DNA from: an uncultured Bacteroidales bacterium
GTDB lineage: Bacteria > Bacteroidota > Bacteroidia > Bacteroidales > Bacteroidaceae
DNA length: 40,892 nt
Reading direction: 5' to 3'
Assembly: GCA_937906165.1 (NCBI GenBank)
Contig: CALCYA010000142.1
Span: 1-40,892, forward strand
In this document: positions 1 through 8,239 of the stretch, one piece after another
Numbering within the stretch: position 1 is the first letter of the stretch
Layout of the letters: every line of letters starts with the position of its first letter
Notes under the pieces: generated by a model
Seen by the model: the letters and a program-made list of their open reading frames with translations, nothing else
What the model was told of the DNA's origin: nothing
Database searches by the model: none
Position numbers and translations under genes: made by a program

Positions 1-1291
1 TATTCCAGCCACGGAGTGCACCCTCGGCGCGCAGGAAGTCAACCTCGGCCCACTTCAAGAAATAGGTAGGACACATCATACCGGCAAGTACACTGTCATC
101 AAATGTTGAATATGCCTGACGCATGTTCTGCGCGTATGTCTGACCTTGTTCAACAAGTGTTCCTGAGCGAATACCGCATATTCTTGTTCCTGCGGGCATT
201 GTAGTACTGTCCTTCTTGTTGAAGATAGCGTTGTTGTTAGGCAAGAACAGATACTTTGTGTATGGGTGGTCAAGGCTCATCAAGAGGCTCTCGAACGATG
301 CACACATGCGCAAGTCGCCCCAGCTGTTCGCAATATCAAGAAGCGGGTGTGTGAAACCGCTGATAATTGGGAATATACCTTGCTGCTCGTCTGCATTCTC
401 TACAACACCTGCAGCTACAGCCTCCTCGGCCCAGCGCTGTGCTGTCTCAGGCTCAACCTTTACAATGTGCATGGCCATACGCAACTTCAAAGAGTTGGCG
501 AGCTTGATGTATGAGTTCATGCTCATGTCGCCGATGAGTACGCCACGGCTTGTCTGGCAGTAGCCCATCATGAGGTTCTCTATCTGTGCCTTGTACCAAT
601 CGGGGCGTGTCTCGTAGTTGTTGAGGCAGGCAACGATTGTGTCAATGTTCTCAACGATACCATAGTAAATGGTTCTTACATCGTTGTACTCATATGGCTC
701 CTCAGAGTTCTGCTTGTCCTCGAGGTATGTGTATGGGCCTGAAAGGTCGGCCTGCTCCTGTGCAATTACACAGTAGTAGAGCAGGTTGATGGCCTTCATC
801 TCCGGGATTGAGTCCACCAATGGGTGGTTGAGCAACGGCATGATGGCATTCTTTGCCATTGTGTACGCACCGAGAGGACCGCCGTTGAACTCTGCCGATA
901 CGTTATATGTAGATGTCAATGTACCGTACATGAAGTCCTTGTGAGGAACTGTAAAATACTGTGCATAGAGGTCGGGACCGAGGCTATACTGACGCTGGTA
1001 AGCGTGTGCGGCAGGCATGCCACCCTCTTTACCGCCGCGGATATTGTACTGTCCGCTAAGTGTCTGGCCAAAGTATCCGTACATTACAAGTGTGTCAATG
1101 GCGGCCTTTACGCCTTCTGGAGTAGGCTGGTTCTGATATGGAATCGAGTCCACATTACCCACATATCTTGTGGTTTCTGTCTGTATTGTGCTCATGCTGT
1201 TCTCGGCGCCCGGATCATCGTAGTCAAGACATGACTGCATTGTTACTGAGGCTACGAAAAGAGAACCTGCGAGCATTAAATATTTTTTCAT
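1..1291 (-). CDS. SusD/RagB-like outer-membrane lipoprotein, 3' end cut by the window edge
   Basis: Surface-exposed nutrient-binding lipoprotein that caps a SusC-type TonB-dependent transporter in the outer membrane. The start is the ATG at 1289-1291; 430 codons are visible without a stop and the frame runs off the left edge. The N-terminus is a lipoprotein signal peptide beginning MKKYLMLAGS and ending in the lipobox-like MQSC followed by LDYDD, so the Cys should be acylated. The rest has the Trp/Tyr-rich helical character of SusD proteins, with segments such as MPLLNHPLVDSIPEMKAINL and the late PTYFLKWAEVDFLRAEGAL, typical of the C-terminal TPR-like part of the family. It may belong to the SusD-like_2 subgroup, but this needs a profile search. 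It lies 45 bp downstream of the SusC-like gene and is surely co-transcribed. The ligand cannot be told, since no glycoside hydrolase or peptidase of the locus is in view. Confidence 0.88.
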   Translation of the reverse strand, partial: MKKYLMLAGSLFVASVTMQSCLDYDDPGAENSMSTIQTETTRYVGNVDSIPYQNQPTPEGVKAAIDTLVMYGYFGQTLSGQYNIRGGKEGGMPAAHAYQRQYSLGPDLYAQYFTVPHKDFMYGTLTSTYNVSAEFNGGPLGAYTMAKNAIMPLLNHPLVDSIPEMKAINLLYYCVIAQEQADLSGPYTYLEDKQNSEEPYEYNDVRTIYYGIVENIDTIVACLNNYETRPDWYKAQIENLMMGYCQTSRGVLIGDMSMNSYIKLANSLKLRMAMHIVKVEPETAQRWAEEAVAAGVVENADEQQGIFPIISGFTHPLLDIANSWGDLRMCASFESLLMSLDHPYTKYLFLPNNNAIFNKKDSTTMPAGTRICGIRSGTLVEQGQTYAQNMRQAYSTFDDSVLAGMMCPTYFLKWAEVDFLRAEGALRGWN

Positions 1292-1336
1292 AGATATCAT
1301 TTTTTTGTTAATTAATATTCTGTATTCCTCAATATA

Positions 1337-4300
1337 TTAAAGGTTCAACTTGATGTTCAGACCGAATGTGCGTGCTGAAGGATAGTTGAATACATCAATA
1401 CCGCCCAAACCGTTGGCTGTTGACAATGATACGTCCGGGTCAACAGGTGAGTCTTTGTAGAGGAAGAAGAGGTTGCGGCAAACGAATGAGAGGCTCAGGT
1501 TCTTGTACTCACCGAAGAGGTTACGGAATGTGTAACCCAGAGAGAGCTCGCGCAAACGGAAGTTTGTAGCATCGTAGATGTAGCTTGAAGCATCGCTATT
1601 GCCTACAAACGTGTAGTAGTCTTTTACTGCTATAAGGTCACGGCCCTCATTAAGGTACATGCCGTGGCTGCCGTCAGCCGTGTAGATTCCGTTCTTCTCT
1701 GCATGGAGACGTGCAGCACCGCTACGCTCCGATGCACCGAAGTAGTCAAGATAACCCTCTGTCAAAGAGATTACCTTACCGCCAATGCGGCCGTTGATAA
1801 GGAGGAAGAGTGAGAAATCCTTGTATGTGAATGTGTTAGACCAAGAGAGCTGGTACTTGCTGTTGAGGTTACCGGCGAACTTCTGGAACTTCTTGTTTGC
1901 ATCGCGTACACGCAGCTTGCCACCGTCTGTTACTGCTACATAACCACCGAGTGATGGCTTGCCGTTTGAAACATAGATGTCACCCTTCTTGTTTGACAAC
2001 TGTGCCTCTACTGTTACAGGATTTCCGTTTGCATCGATGATGTCAGCTGTAATGGGCTCTGTTGAATACATGTCAATAGGCTCCCATGCGCCATTGTTCT
2101 CAACCCACTGGTGTGTAGTGTACTTGTATACGTCGCAGTTGTAGCGTGTGAAGTCTGTGATGTAGATGTCACCGTAAGCACCGCCCTTTCTGTAGAGGAG
2201 CTGTATCTTACCTCCGGCAAGAGATGTTGACATGTCTTTGTCGTAACCATACTTGTCCTTGAATGTAGCCTCAATCTCATTGTGGTTATATGAGAAGTTG
2301 ACAGAAGTCTTCCAACGCCAGTCACGGTTTATTTTCCAGTCGTAGCCTACTGTAAGCTCGATACCCTGGTTGCGGATGATACCGCTGTTTACAGGCTGTG
2401 CCTTACCGTTTGTTCCGGCAATCTCAAGATAAGAGTTGTGCATTGCAGAGTTGTAGTATGTAAGGTCGACATTCAGACAATCTTTGAAGAACTGCATCTC
2501 AAGACCCGTCTCGAAAGACTTTGTCTTCTCCGGTATCGGTATGAAGAAGTTTGTTCCAACAGTTCCGACAGCACCTGTTGACTCATCCTGGTTCACTGCC
2601 GAATAGTCCTTGTTAGGAATAGAGTTACCTACCTCAGAATAGCTCAAACGATACTTTGCATATGTGAACCAGTCCGGCATCTTTATCATGTCGCTGAGGA
2701 TGGCATTGGCACCAAGACCAAAGTATCCATAGCTCTCATCAACGCCAAGATGACTGTACTGTCTGAAAGGACGGTACCAGTCCTGACGATAAGAACCATC
2801 AATGAAGACAACGTCTTTCCAACCTACCTGTGCTGTTACAAGGGCTGCCTGGTCCCAATTAGAACTCTTGCTCTTTGTTGTAACGCCAGGACCGCCGTAT
2901 TTTGGTTCAAAACGGTTGATTACAGTTGGAATACCGGTAGAAATGCCATCTTTAGTCATGTCGGCTGTAGCTGCACCTATATATGTGTTGCTGCTGTTAC
3001 CCTTGATGGTGTGACCTACATAACCGGCTGTTGCCGAGAGTGACCAATCCTCGCCGAAGTCCTTATTATAAGAGAGCATGTAATCGGTATAAATCTCGTT
3101 TGTTCTGCTGTTGTTGAGATAGTATGTACCATAACGATACATGTCAACCGGACCCCAAGTGGATGCATATGTACCACCCTCGCTCTGGTATTTGGTGTGG
3201 TCGATAGATACACGGGCCTGGAGGTTCAAGCCTTCAAGGATGTTTACAGTAGCGTTGAATGCTGCCGAGAAACGCTCCTCGTTTGTCTCGCCGTTTGCCA
3301 TGTTTGTGAGCCAGTATGGGTTGTTGTACATCGGGTACTGGAAAGCATACTGCTGCTGAGGACCGGTCAAGAGCACGTGATCGCGTTCCTGGATATAGTT
3401 GCCGCCCTCATTTCTATAATAAATCTGTGTACCTTTACCTTCGGCATTACCTGATGACCACCATGAACCGTCAGCTTTGTAGTTATCCTTGTAATAATCC
3501 ATATCTACGTCACGTGGTGTGGTGTAGAGGTGATATATTGGGTTACCGACGGTACCACCACCTACACGATTCTTTGTCTTTGCCTGGTTGTAGTTGATGT
3601 TGATTCCCAATGTGATGCGGTCCCATAGTTTGTAGTTCTGGCGGAACGCGAATGTGTTGCGGTTGTAGCGGTTAGACTCTATCATGCCGATTGAGTGTGT
3701 ATTTGAGTAAGATGCGTATGTCTGTATCTTCTCGGTACCGCCTGAAACTGATATTGAGTTTGTAGTGTTCACACCTACATCATAGAACTCTGCGATATCG
3801 TCCTTTGCATAGTTGCGCAGATAGGCGTTCATGTAGTTAGGAACCTCTGTAGTTGTACCGTCCTCGTTCTTGATTGTTGTTGTCTGCTGGAAGTACTGCT
3901 TGTCACCGACATACTGGTAAACGTGTTTGCCATTTCCACTCAGACGATCTCCCCAGTTGTTATAGACAAGTGAATTGCCGCCGGTACGGAAGCTACCGTA
4001 TGAGTTCTGTAATTCAGGAGTAATGAGTGGGGTGTCAAATGTGGTGCTTGAGTTGAATGTGACTTCCATCTTACCCTCTTTACCCTTCTTTGTGGTAATC
4101 ATGATGACACCGTTGGCTGCACGCGAACCATAAAGGGCTGCAGCATTCGCACCCTTGAGGACGTTCATTGACTCGATATCATCAGGGTTGATCATTGAAA
4201 GCGGGTCGCTTCCCTCTGATACACCTGCATATGTCAGGTTTTCGGCATTGCTCTCCTGACCTCTGATGCTGTTTGTCATAGGCACACCGTCCACAACGAT

Positions 4301-4891
4301 AAGTGGAGCGTTCTCACCCATGATTGACTTGTTACCACGGAGAGTGATTTTTGATGCACCACCGGCACCACCGGCACTCGGTGTAATTGTGATACCTGAA
4401 ACCTTACCCTCGAGAGAGTTGATGAGGTTTGCATCAGGAGCCTTGAAAAGGTCATCTGCCTTTACCATCTGTGTGGCATAGGTAAGAGACTTCTCCTTAC
4501 GCATGATACCCATGGCGGTTACAACCAATTCCTCAAGCTGGTTGTTCTCTTCTACCATTACGAAGTTCAATGCACCGCCGTTCCATACCTGGTCCTCACA
4601 GGTGAAGCCCATGAGGGTTGCGCGGATTGTTGAACCCTTCTTTACGTTGTTCAGCACGTAAGATCCGTCAAAGTCCACGAATGCCGAGTTCTGTGTTCCG
4701 ACAACGTAGACAACGGCGCCGATCATCTCTTCGCCTTTGTCAGACATTACTGTACCTTTCACTGTGCCGTACTGCTGATCCTGCTGTACGATGGCTGTGC
4801 TTGCCCAAGACTCAACGGGCAAGAAGGAAAGTGGAATTCCCATGATGGCTGCTGCTATGAGCGACCTTCCAACCGATTTAAGTAATTTCAT
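1337..4891 (-). CDS. SusC/RagA-type TonB-dependent outer-membrane transporter
   Basis: A 1184-residue outer-membrane importer energised by TonB-ExbBD, working with the SusD-like lipoprotein encoded next. I start at the ATG at 4889-4891 (MKLLKSVGRSL), which begins a clear signal peptide (residues 1-30, ending ESWA). An upstream in-frame start would add 14 polar residues before the signal and is unlikely. Domains in order: a carboxypeptidase-regulatory-like beta sandwich at about 41-112 (GTVKGTVMSDKGEEMIGAVV); a TonB-box-like LEELVVTAMG at 119-128; a plug at about 135-290 containing the SusC signature around KITLRGNKSI and PLIVVDGVPM; then a beta-barrel ending in an aromatic-rich strand, ARTFGLNIKLNL. 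No STN domain is seen, so direct anti-sigma signalling is not expected. A promoter-like site lies about 130 bp upstream. The substrate is unknown. Confidence 0.95.
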   Translation of the reverse strand: MKLLKSVGRSLIAAAIMGIPLSFLPVESWASTAIVQQDQQYGTVKGTVMSDKGEEMIGAVVYVVGTQNSAFVDFDGSYVLNNVKKGSTIRATLMGFTCEDQVWNGGALNFVMVEENNQLEELVVTAMGIMRKEKSLTYATQMVKADDLFKAPDANLINSLEGKVSGITITPSAGGAGGASKITLRGNKSIMGENAPLIVVDGVPMTNSIRGQESNAENLTYAGVSEGSDPLSMINPDDIESMNVLKGANAAALYGSRAANGVIMITTKKGKEGKMEVTFNSSTTFDTPLITPELQNSYGSFRTGGNSLVYNNWGDRLSGNGKHVYQYVGDKQYFQQTTTIKNEDGTTTEVPNYMNAYLRNYAKDDIAEFYDVGVNTTNSISVSGGTEKIQTYASYSNTHSIGMIESNRYNRNTFAFRQNYKLWDRITLGININYNQAKTKNRVGGGTVGNPIYHLYTTPRDVDMDYYKDNYKADGSWWSSGNAEGKGTQIYYRNEGGNYIQERDHVLLTGPQQQYAFQYPMYNNPYWLTNMANGETNEERFSAAFNATVNILEGLNLQARVSIDHTKYQSEGGTYASTWGPVDMYRYGTYYLNNSRTNEIYTDYMLSYNKDFGEDWSLSATAGYVGHTIKGNSSNTYIGAATADMTKDGISTGIPTVINRFEPKYGGPGVTTKSKSSNWDQAALVTAQVGWKDVVFIDGSYRQDWYRPFRQYSHLGVDESYGYFGLGANAILSDMIKMPDWFTYAKYRLSYSEVGNSIPNKDYSAVNQDESTGAVGTVGTNFFIPIPEKTKSFETGLEMQFFKDCLNVDLTYYNSAMHNSYLEIAGTNGKAQPVNSGIIRNQGIELTVGYDWKINRDWRWKTSVNFSYNHNEIEATFKDKYGYDKDMSTSLAGGKIQLLYRKGGAYGDIYITDFTRYNCDVYKYTTHQWVENNGAWEPIDMYSTEPITADIIDANGNPVTVEAQLSNKKGDIYVSNGKPSLGGYVAVTDGGKLRVRDANKKFQKFAGNLNSKYQLSWSNTFTYKDFSLFLLINGRIGGKVISLTEGYLDYFGASERSGAARLHAEKNGIYTADGSHGMYLNEGRDLIAVKDYYTFVGNSDASSYIYDATNFRLRELSLGYTFRNLFGEYKNLSLSFVCRNLFFLYKDSPVDPDVSLSTANGLGGIDVFNYPSARTFGLNIKLNL

Positions 4892-5025
4892 ATTGTTTTT
4901 TTTAGTTTGGTATGATTCGCTTTTTGTAAGCAAATCAGTCCCAATGGTTAAAGTTTGATAAGTAATTCCTATTTAATTCGAAAATTATGATTTTTTACAG
5001 AATATTATACGGGTTTTACCATTTT

Positions 5026-5056
5026 CAAAAGTAACTAAATATTTTTCTTTTAGAAA
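5026..5056 (-). promoter_or_regulatory. Probable Bacteroidales-type promoter for the SusC/SusD genes
   Basis: Read on the minus strand, TACTTTTG (5026-5033) matches the TAnnTTTG -7 consensus exactly. A TTTC close to the -33 TTTG lies 19 bp farther upstream (5053-5056). Transcription would start near 5020, giving a leader of about 130 nt before the SusC start at 4891. The surroundings are very AT-rich. Confidence 0.55.
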
Positions 5057-5130
5057 CTTTTTTCTGCTTTTTAATATAATTAATTAAAAAATATTTCGGG
5101 AAATGATTTCAGTAGTTTGCCATATAAAAA

Positions 5131-5162
5131 TTCATCCGCACAGACATATCTGTGCGGATGAA
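5131..5162 (-). terminator. Rho-independent terminator after the oxidoreductase operon
   Basis: A perfect 14-bp stem (TTCATCCGCACAGA paired with its complement) with a 4-nt CATA loop lies 20 bp past the stop of the beta-subunit gene. Read on the minus strand the hairpin is followed by TTTTTATATG, a good U-tract. It separates the oxidoreductase operon from the SusC promoter. Confidence 0.9.
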
Positions 5163-5182
5163 TGTGAAAATAGAGTGTTGTC

Positions 5183-6187
5183 TTACTTTATCTCCCAAAT
5201 CTCGTTGGTCTCCAACAGCTCGCTGAAGCAGTGGTAGCCCTTCGCGTTCTTCACCTCCTCGACCTGTGCGTGTACGGCGTCGTTGTATGTGACAGCCTCC
5301 ACGTCACGGATTACGCCAAGTGCTATCGGGAAGTCCGGGCCCTCCATCAGGGCGAGCTTCAGGTGCAGGGTGGTGTCCTTGCAGTGTGCGTCGTGGACAA
5401 GGATGTCGTTCTCTGTAACGCCGTTCTCGCCAATCTTCACAACCTTCAGGCCGAATCCCTCCTGCATGAGACCGTACTCGCGGTTCTCGCCGAAAATCAT
5501 CGGTTTGCCGTGCTCAAGGTAGATGGCGTTCTTCGCACGTCCTTCCTTGGTGTAGACGCTCTCGTGCGTGCCGTTGTTGAAGATGACGCAGTTCTGCAGA
5601 ACCTCGGTCACCGATGCTCCCTTGTGCTTTGCAGCCGCCTTGAGACACTCTACTGCAGCAGCCATGTCTGTTGCGACACAACGTGCGAAGAAGTTGCCGC
5701 GTGCTCCGAAGCATAGCTCTGCCGGGCGGAACGGGTCCTCTACAGTGCCGTAGGGCGATGATTTGCTCACGAAACCGCGTACCGATGTAGGTGAGTACTG
5801 GCCTTTGGTGAGGCCGTAGATGCGGTTGTTGAGCAGAATCATGTTGAGGTCGATGTTACGGCGTACAGCGTGTATGAAGTGGTTACCGCCGATGGCAAGG
5901 CCGTCACCGTCACCCGATACCTGCCACACGGTGAGGTCGGGGTTGGCAACCTTTGCACCGGTGGCAATGGCTGCCGAACGTCCATGTATGGTGTGGAAAC
6001 CGTAGGTGTTCATATAGTAGGGCAAGCGTGATGAACATCCGATACCCGAAATCACTGCAATGTTATGCGGGGCAACGCCCAGTTCGCCCATTGCCTTGTG
6101 GAGCGCACCCAGGAATGAGTGGTCGCCACATCCCGGACACCAACGTGGCTGTCCGAACTTGTAATCTTGTGCTTTATATTCGCTCAT
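5183..6187 (-). CDS. korB: 2-oxoacid:ferredoxin oxidoreductase beta subunit (probably 2-oxoglutarate, KorB)
   Basis: A 334-residue thiamine-diphosphate-binding beta subunit of a cytoplasmic 2-oxoacid:ferredoxin oxidoreductase, which decarboxylates a 2-oxoacid to its acyl-CoA and reduces ferredoxin. Near the N-terminus RWCPGCGDH (Cys17, Cys20) and GIGCSSR (Cys51) are the usual Fe-S cysteines of this subunit type. The TPP/Mg motif runs from GDGDG (92-96) to Asn120-Asn121 in MILLNNRIYGLTKGQYSPTS. The GLTKGQ.SPTS stretch is common in the KorB/PorB group. It starts 3 bp after the stop of the alpha-subunit gene, so translation is probably coupled. There is no separate ferredoxin-like delta subunit in the window; the two-gene form is common in Bacteroidota. 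Pyruvate or another 2-oxoacid as substrate cannot be ruled out. Confidence 0.88.
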   Translation of the reverse strand: MSEYKAQDYKFGQPRWCPGCGDHSFLGALHKAMGELGVAPHNIAVISGIGCSSRLPYYMNTYGFHTIHGRSAAIATGAKVANPDLTVWQVSGDGDGLAIGGNHFIHAVRRNIDLNMILLNNRIYGLTKGQYSPTSVRGFVSKSSPYGTVEDPFRPAELCFGARGNFFARCVATDMAAAVECLKAAAKHKGASVTEVLQNCVIFNNGTHESVYTKEGRAKNAIYLEHGKPMIFGENREYGLMQEGFGLKVVKIGENGVTENDILVHDAHCKDTTLHLKLALMEGPDFPIALGVIRDVEAVTYNDAVHAQVEEVKNAKGYHCFSELLETNEIWEIK

Positions 6188-6190
6188 CTC

Positions 6191-8044
6191 TTAACCCTCC
6201 ATAATTTTAGTGAATGCCTCCACCAGTGAAGCGACTGCGAAAGGCTGGCCTTTCACCTCGTTGTACTGGCGTAACTCAACTCCCTCGAACTTGCTGCGCA
6301 GATAACCTGCGAACTGGCCCATGTTCTGCTCGGCAACTACAATCTTCCTGTATCTGCGCAGAACCTCCTCGGTGTTGCGTGGCAGCGGATTGATGAACTC
6401 AAAGTGTGCAAGGGCAACCTTCTTGCCCTCGGCGTTCATCTGCTGCATGGCCTCGCAAAGGTGGCCGTATGTGCCGCCGAAGCCTACAATCAGCAGGTCG
6501 GCATCCTTGTCGCCCTCCACCTGCAGCTCGGGCAATGTGTCAGCGATTTTCGCAACCTTGCGTGCGCGTGCCTCAACCATGTTGTGGTGGTTGGCAGGGT
6601 CGTTGCTTATGGCGCCTGTAGCAGCGCTCTTCTCAAGACCGCCGATGCGGTGGGTAAAGCCCGGAGTGCCGGGAACTGCCCAATAGCGTACGTCTGTCTC
6701 CGGATTGCGTTTGTAGGGGCTCCAGCCCTCCTGCATCTCGGGAGTGACGTATGGCGGAACTATTGCTGGATAGCTGTCGATGTCAGGGAGTTTCCATGCT
6801 GCCGAACCGTTTGCGATGAATGCGTCGGTGAGTAGGATGACAGGTGTCATGTGCTCCACGGCAATCTTGCAGGCTGTGAATGCCGCATCAAAGCAGTTGG
6901 TAGGTGATGTTGCTGCTATGACAGGGATTGGGCTCTCGCCGTTGCGGCCGTATAGTGCCTGCAACAGGTCGGTCTGCTCGCTCTTTGTGGGCAAACCTGT
7001 AGAAGGGCCACCGCGCTGTACGTCAATGATTACCAGCGGCAACTCTGTGATAACGGCAAGGTTTATGGCCTCGCTCTTGAGACAGATACCGGGGCCTGAT
7101 GTGGATGTACAGGCAAGTGCTCCGGCGTAGGCGGCGCCCACTGCCGATGCGCAACCGGCTATCTCGTCCTCGGCCTGCATTGTCACAACACCCATTGACT
7201 TGTGCTTTGCAAGTTCGTGCAGGATGTCGGTAGCAGGGGTGATGGGGTATGAGCCCAGGAACAGCCTCATGCCGGCCTTTTCGGCAGCAGCCATGAGTCC
7301 GTATGCTGTGGCCTTGTTACCGTTGATGTCCATGTAACGGCCTTTCTTCTGCTCTGCGTTGCTCTCGATGCTGTAGGTGTGCGCGATGGATGTGTGGGTG
7401 TTGTGTCCCATGTCGTATCCGGCGCGCAGAACCTTTATGTTTGCCTCGGCAATCTCAGGCTTCTTCGCGAACTTTGCGCGGAGCATGTTCTCGGCAAGGG
7501 TAAGGTTGCGGTCGTATATCCAGCATACAAGACCCAGCGCAAGCATGTTCTTGCAGCGCAGGATGCTCTTGTTGTCCATTCCGCTGTCCTTGAGTGTCTC
7601 CTGACACAGCGATGTGATGGGGCAGGGTACAACCTCGCAGGTGATACCTAACTCCGCAATGGGATCGTCGGTCTTGAACTCTGCTTTCTGAAGGTCCTTC
7701 TCGGTGAACGAGTCGCTGTCGATGATGATTGCTCCTGTAGGCTTGCAGTGCTTGTGCTGTGTCTTCAGGGCCGCCGGGTTCATCGCGACCAGAATGTCGC
7801 ATTTGTCACCGGGAGTGAGAACCTTGTCTGCTCCAACGTGTACCTGGAAGCCCGATACACCGGTGAGCACTCCTTGCGGGGCGCGTATGTCGGCGGGATA
7901 GTCGGGGAAGGTACAGATGTCATTTCCCACCGTCGCTGAGATGGTTGAGAAGATGTTGCCGGCCAACTGCATGCCGTCGCCCGAATCACCCGAGAAACGT
8001 ACTACAATCTGGTCGAGTTTCTGTGTTTGTCCTTTTTCTGCCAT
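6191..8044 (-). CDS. korA: 2-oxoacid:ferredoxin oxidoreductase alpha subunit with fused gamma domain (probably KorA)
   Basis: A 617-residue fusion. Residues ~10-185 are the gamma domain (RFSGDSGDGMQLAGN near the N-terminus, then PDYPADIRAPQGVLTGVSGF). From ~215 onward is the alpha pyrimidine-binding domain (ATAYGLMAAAEKAGMRLFLG, SYPITPATDILHELAKH), followed by the C-terminal transketolase-like domain (LLIVGFGGTYGHLCEAM, NPLPRNTEEVLRRYRKIVVA). This gamma-alpha fusion with a free beta subunit is the common layout for 2-oxoglutarate oxidoreductases in Bacteroidota, hence the korA label. It would supply succinyl-CoA and reduced ferredoxin, or fix CO2 in reverse. The pair forms its own transcription unit, bounded upstream by the terminator of the TonB-receptor gene and downstream by the 5131-5162 hairpin. 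No clear TAnnTTTG promoter was found upstream. Confidence 0.88.
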   Translation of the reverse strand: MAEKGQTQKLDQIVVRFSGDSGDGMQLAGNIFSTISATVGNDICTFPDYPADIRAPQGVLTGVSGFQVHVGADKVLTPGDKCDILVAMNPAALKTQHKHCKPTGAIIIDSDSFTEKDLQKAEFKTDDPIAELGITCEVVPCPITSLCQETLKDSGMDNKSILRCKNMLALGLVCWIYDRNLTLAENMLRAKFAKKPEIAEANIKVLRAGYDMGHNTHTSIAHTYSIESNAEQKKGRYMDINGNKATAYGLMAAAEKAGMRLFLGSYPITPATDILHELAKHKSMGVVTMQAEDEIAGCASAVGAAYAGALACTSTSGPGICLKSEAINLAVITELPLVIIDVQRGGPSTGLPTKSEQTDLLQALYGRNGESPIPVIAATSPTNCFDAAFTACKIAVEHMTPVILLTDAFIANGSAAWKLPDIDSYPAIVPPYVTPEMQEGWSPYKRNPETDVRYWAVPGTPGFTHRIGGLEKSAATGAISNDPANHHNMVEARARKVAKIADTLPELQVEGDKDADLLIVGFGGTYGHLCEAMQQMNAEGKKVALAHFEFINPLPRNTEEVLRRYRKIVVAEQNMGQFAGYLRSKFEGVELRQYNEVKGQPFAVASLVEAFTKIMEG

Positions 8045-8171
8045 TTTTATGGTCTTTTATGGTTGGTTATATCTGTCTTTGGCTTTCGTGCCAATATCAT
8101 TGCGCCAAATTTCGCAAACATTTATGATATTAAGAAATGTTTTTGAATAAAAAAAACGGTTATATGCAATA

Positions 8172-8205
8172 AAAAGGCGTGGATGCTTGGATTTCCACGC
8201 CTTTT
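8172..8205 (-). terminator. Rho-independent terminator after the 8240-10726 receptor gene
   Basis: A 12-bp stem AAAAGGCGTGGA / TCCACGCCTTTT with a 10-nt loop. The flanking GCAAT and ATTGC extend the pairing with one unpaired A. On the minus strand the hairpin follows the receptor stop by about 35 bp and its descending arm ends in a U-rich run, so it fits a terminator isolating the receptor from the oxidoreductase operon. Confidence 0.85.
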
Positions 8206-8239
8206 ATTGCTGTCAAGTCATGTATGTATGGAGTGACTT

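Noticed and set aside
1337..4891. A specific polysaccharide utilisation locus assignment
   Set aside because: No glycoside hydrolase, lyase, SusE/F or regulator is in view, so substrate cannot be inferred.
5231..5716. 161-codon plus-strand frame opposite korB
   Set aside because: Antisense shadow of a well-conserved gene; composition follows korB codon structure and no family is recognised.
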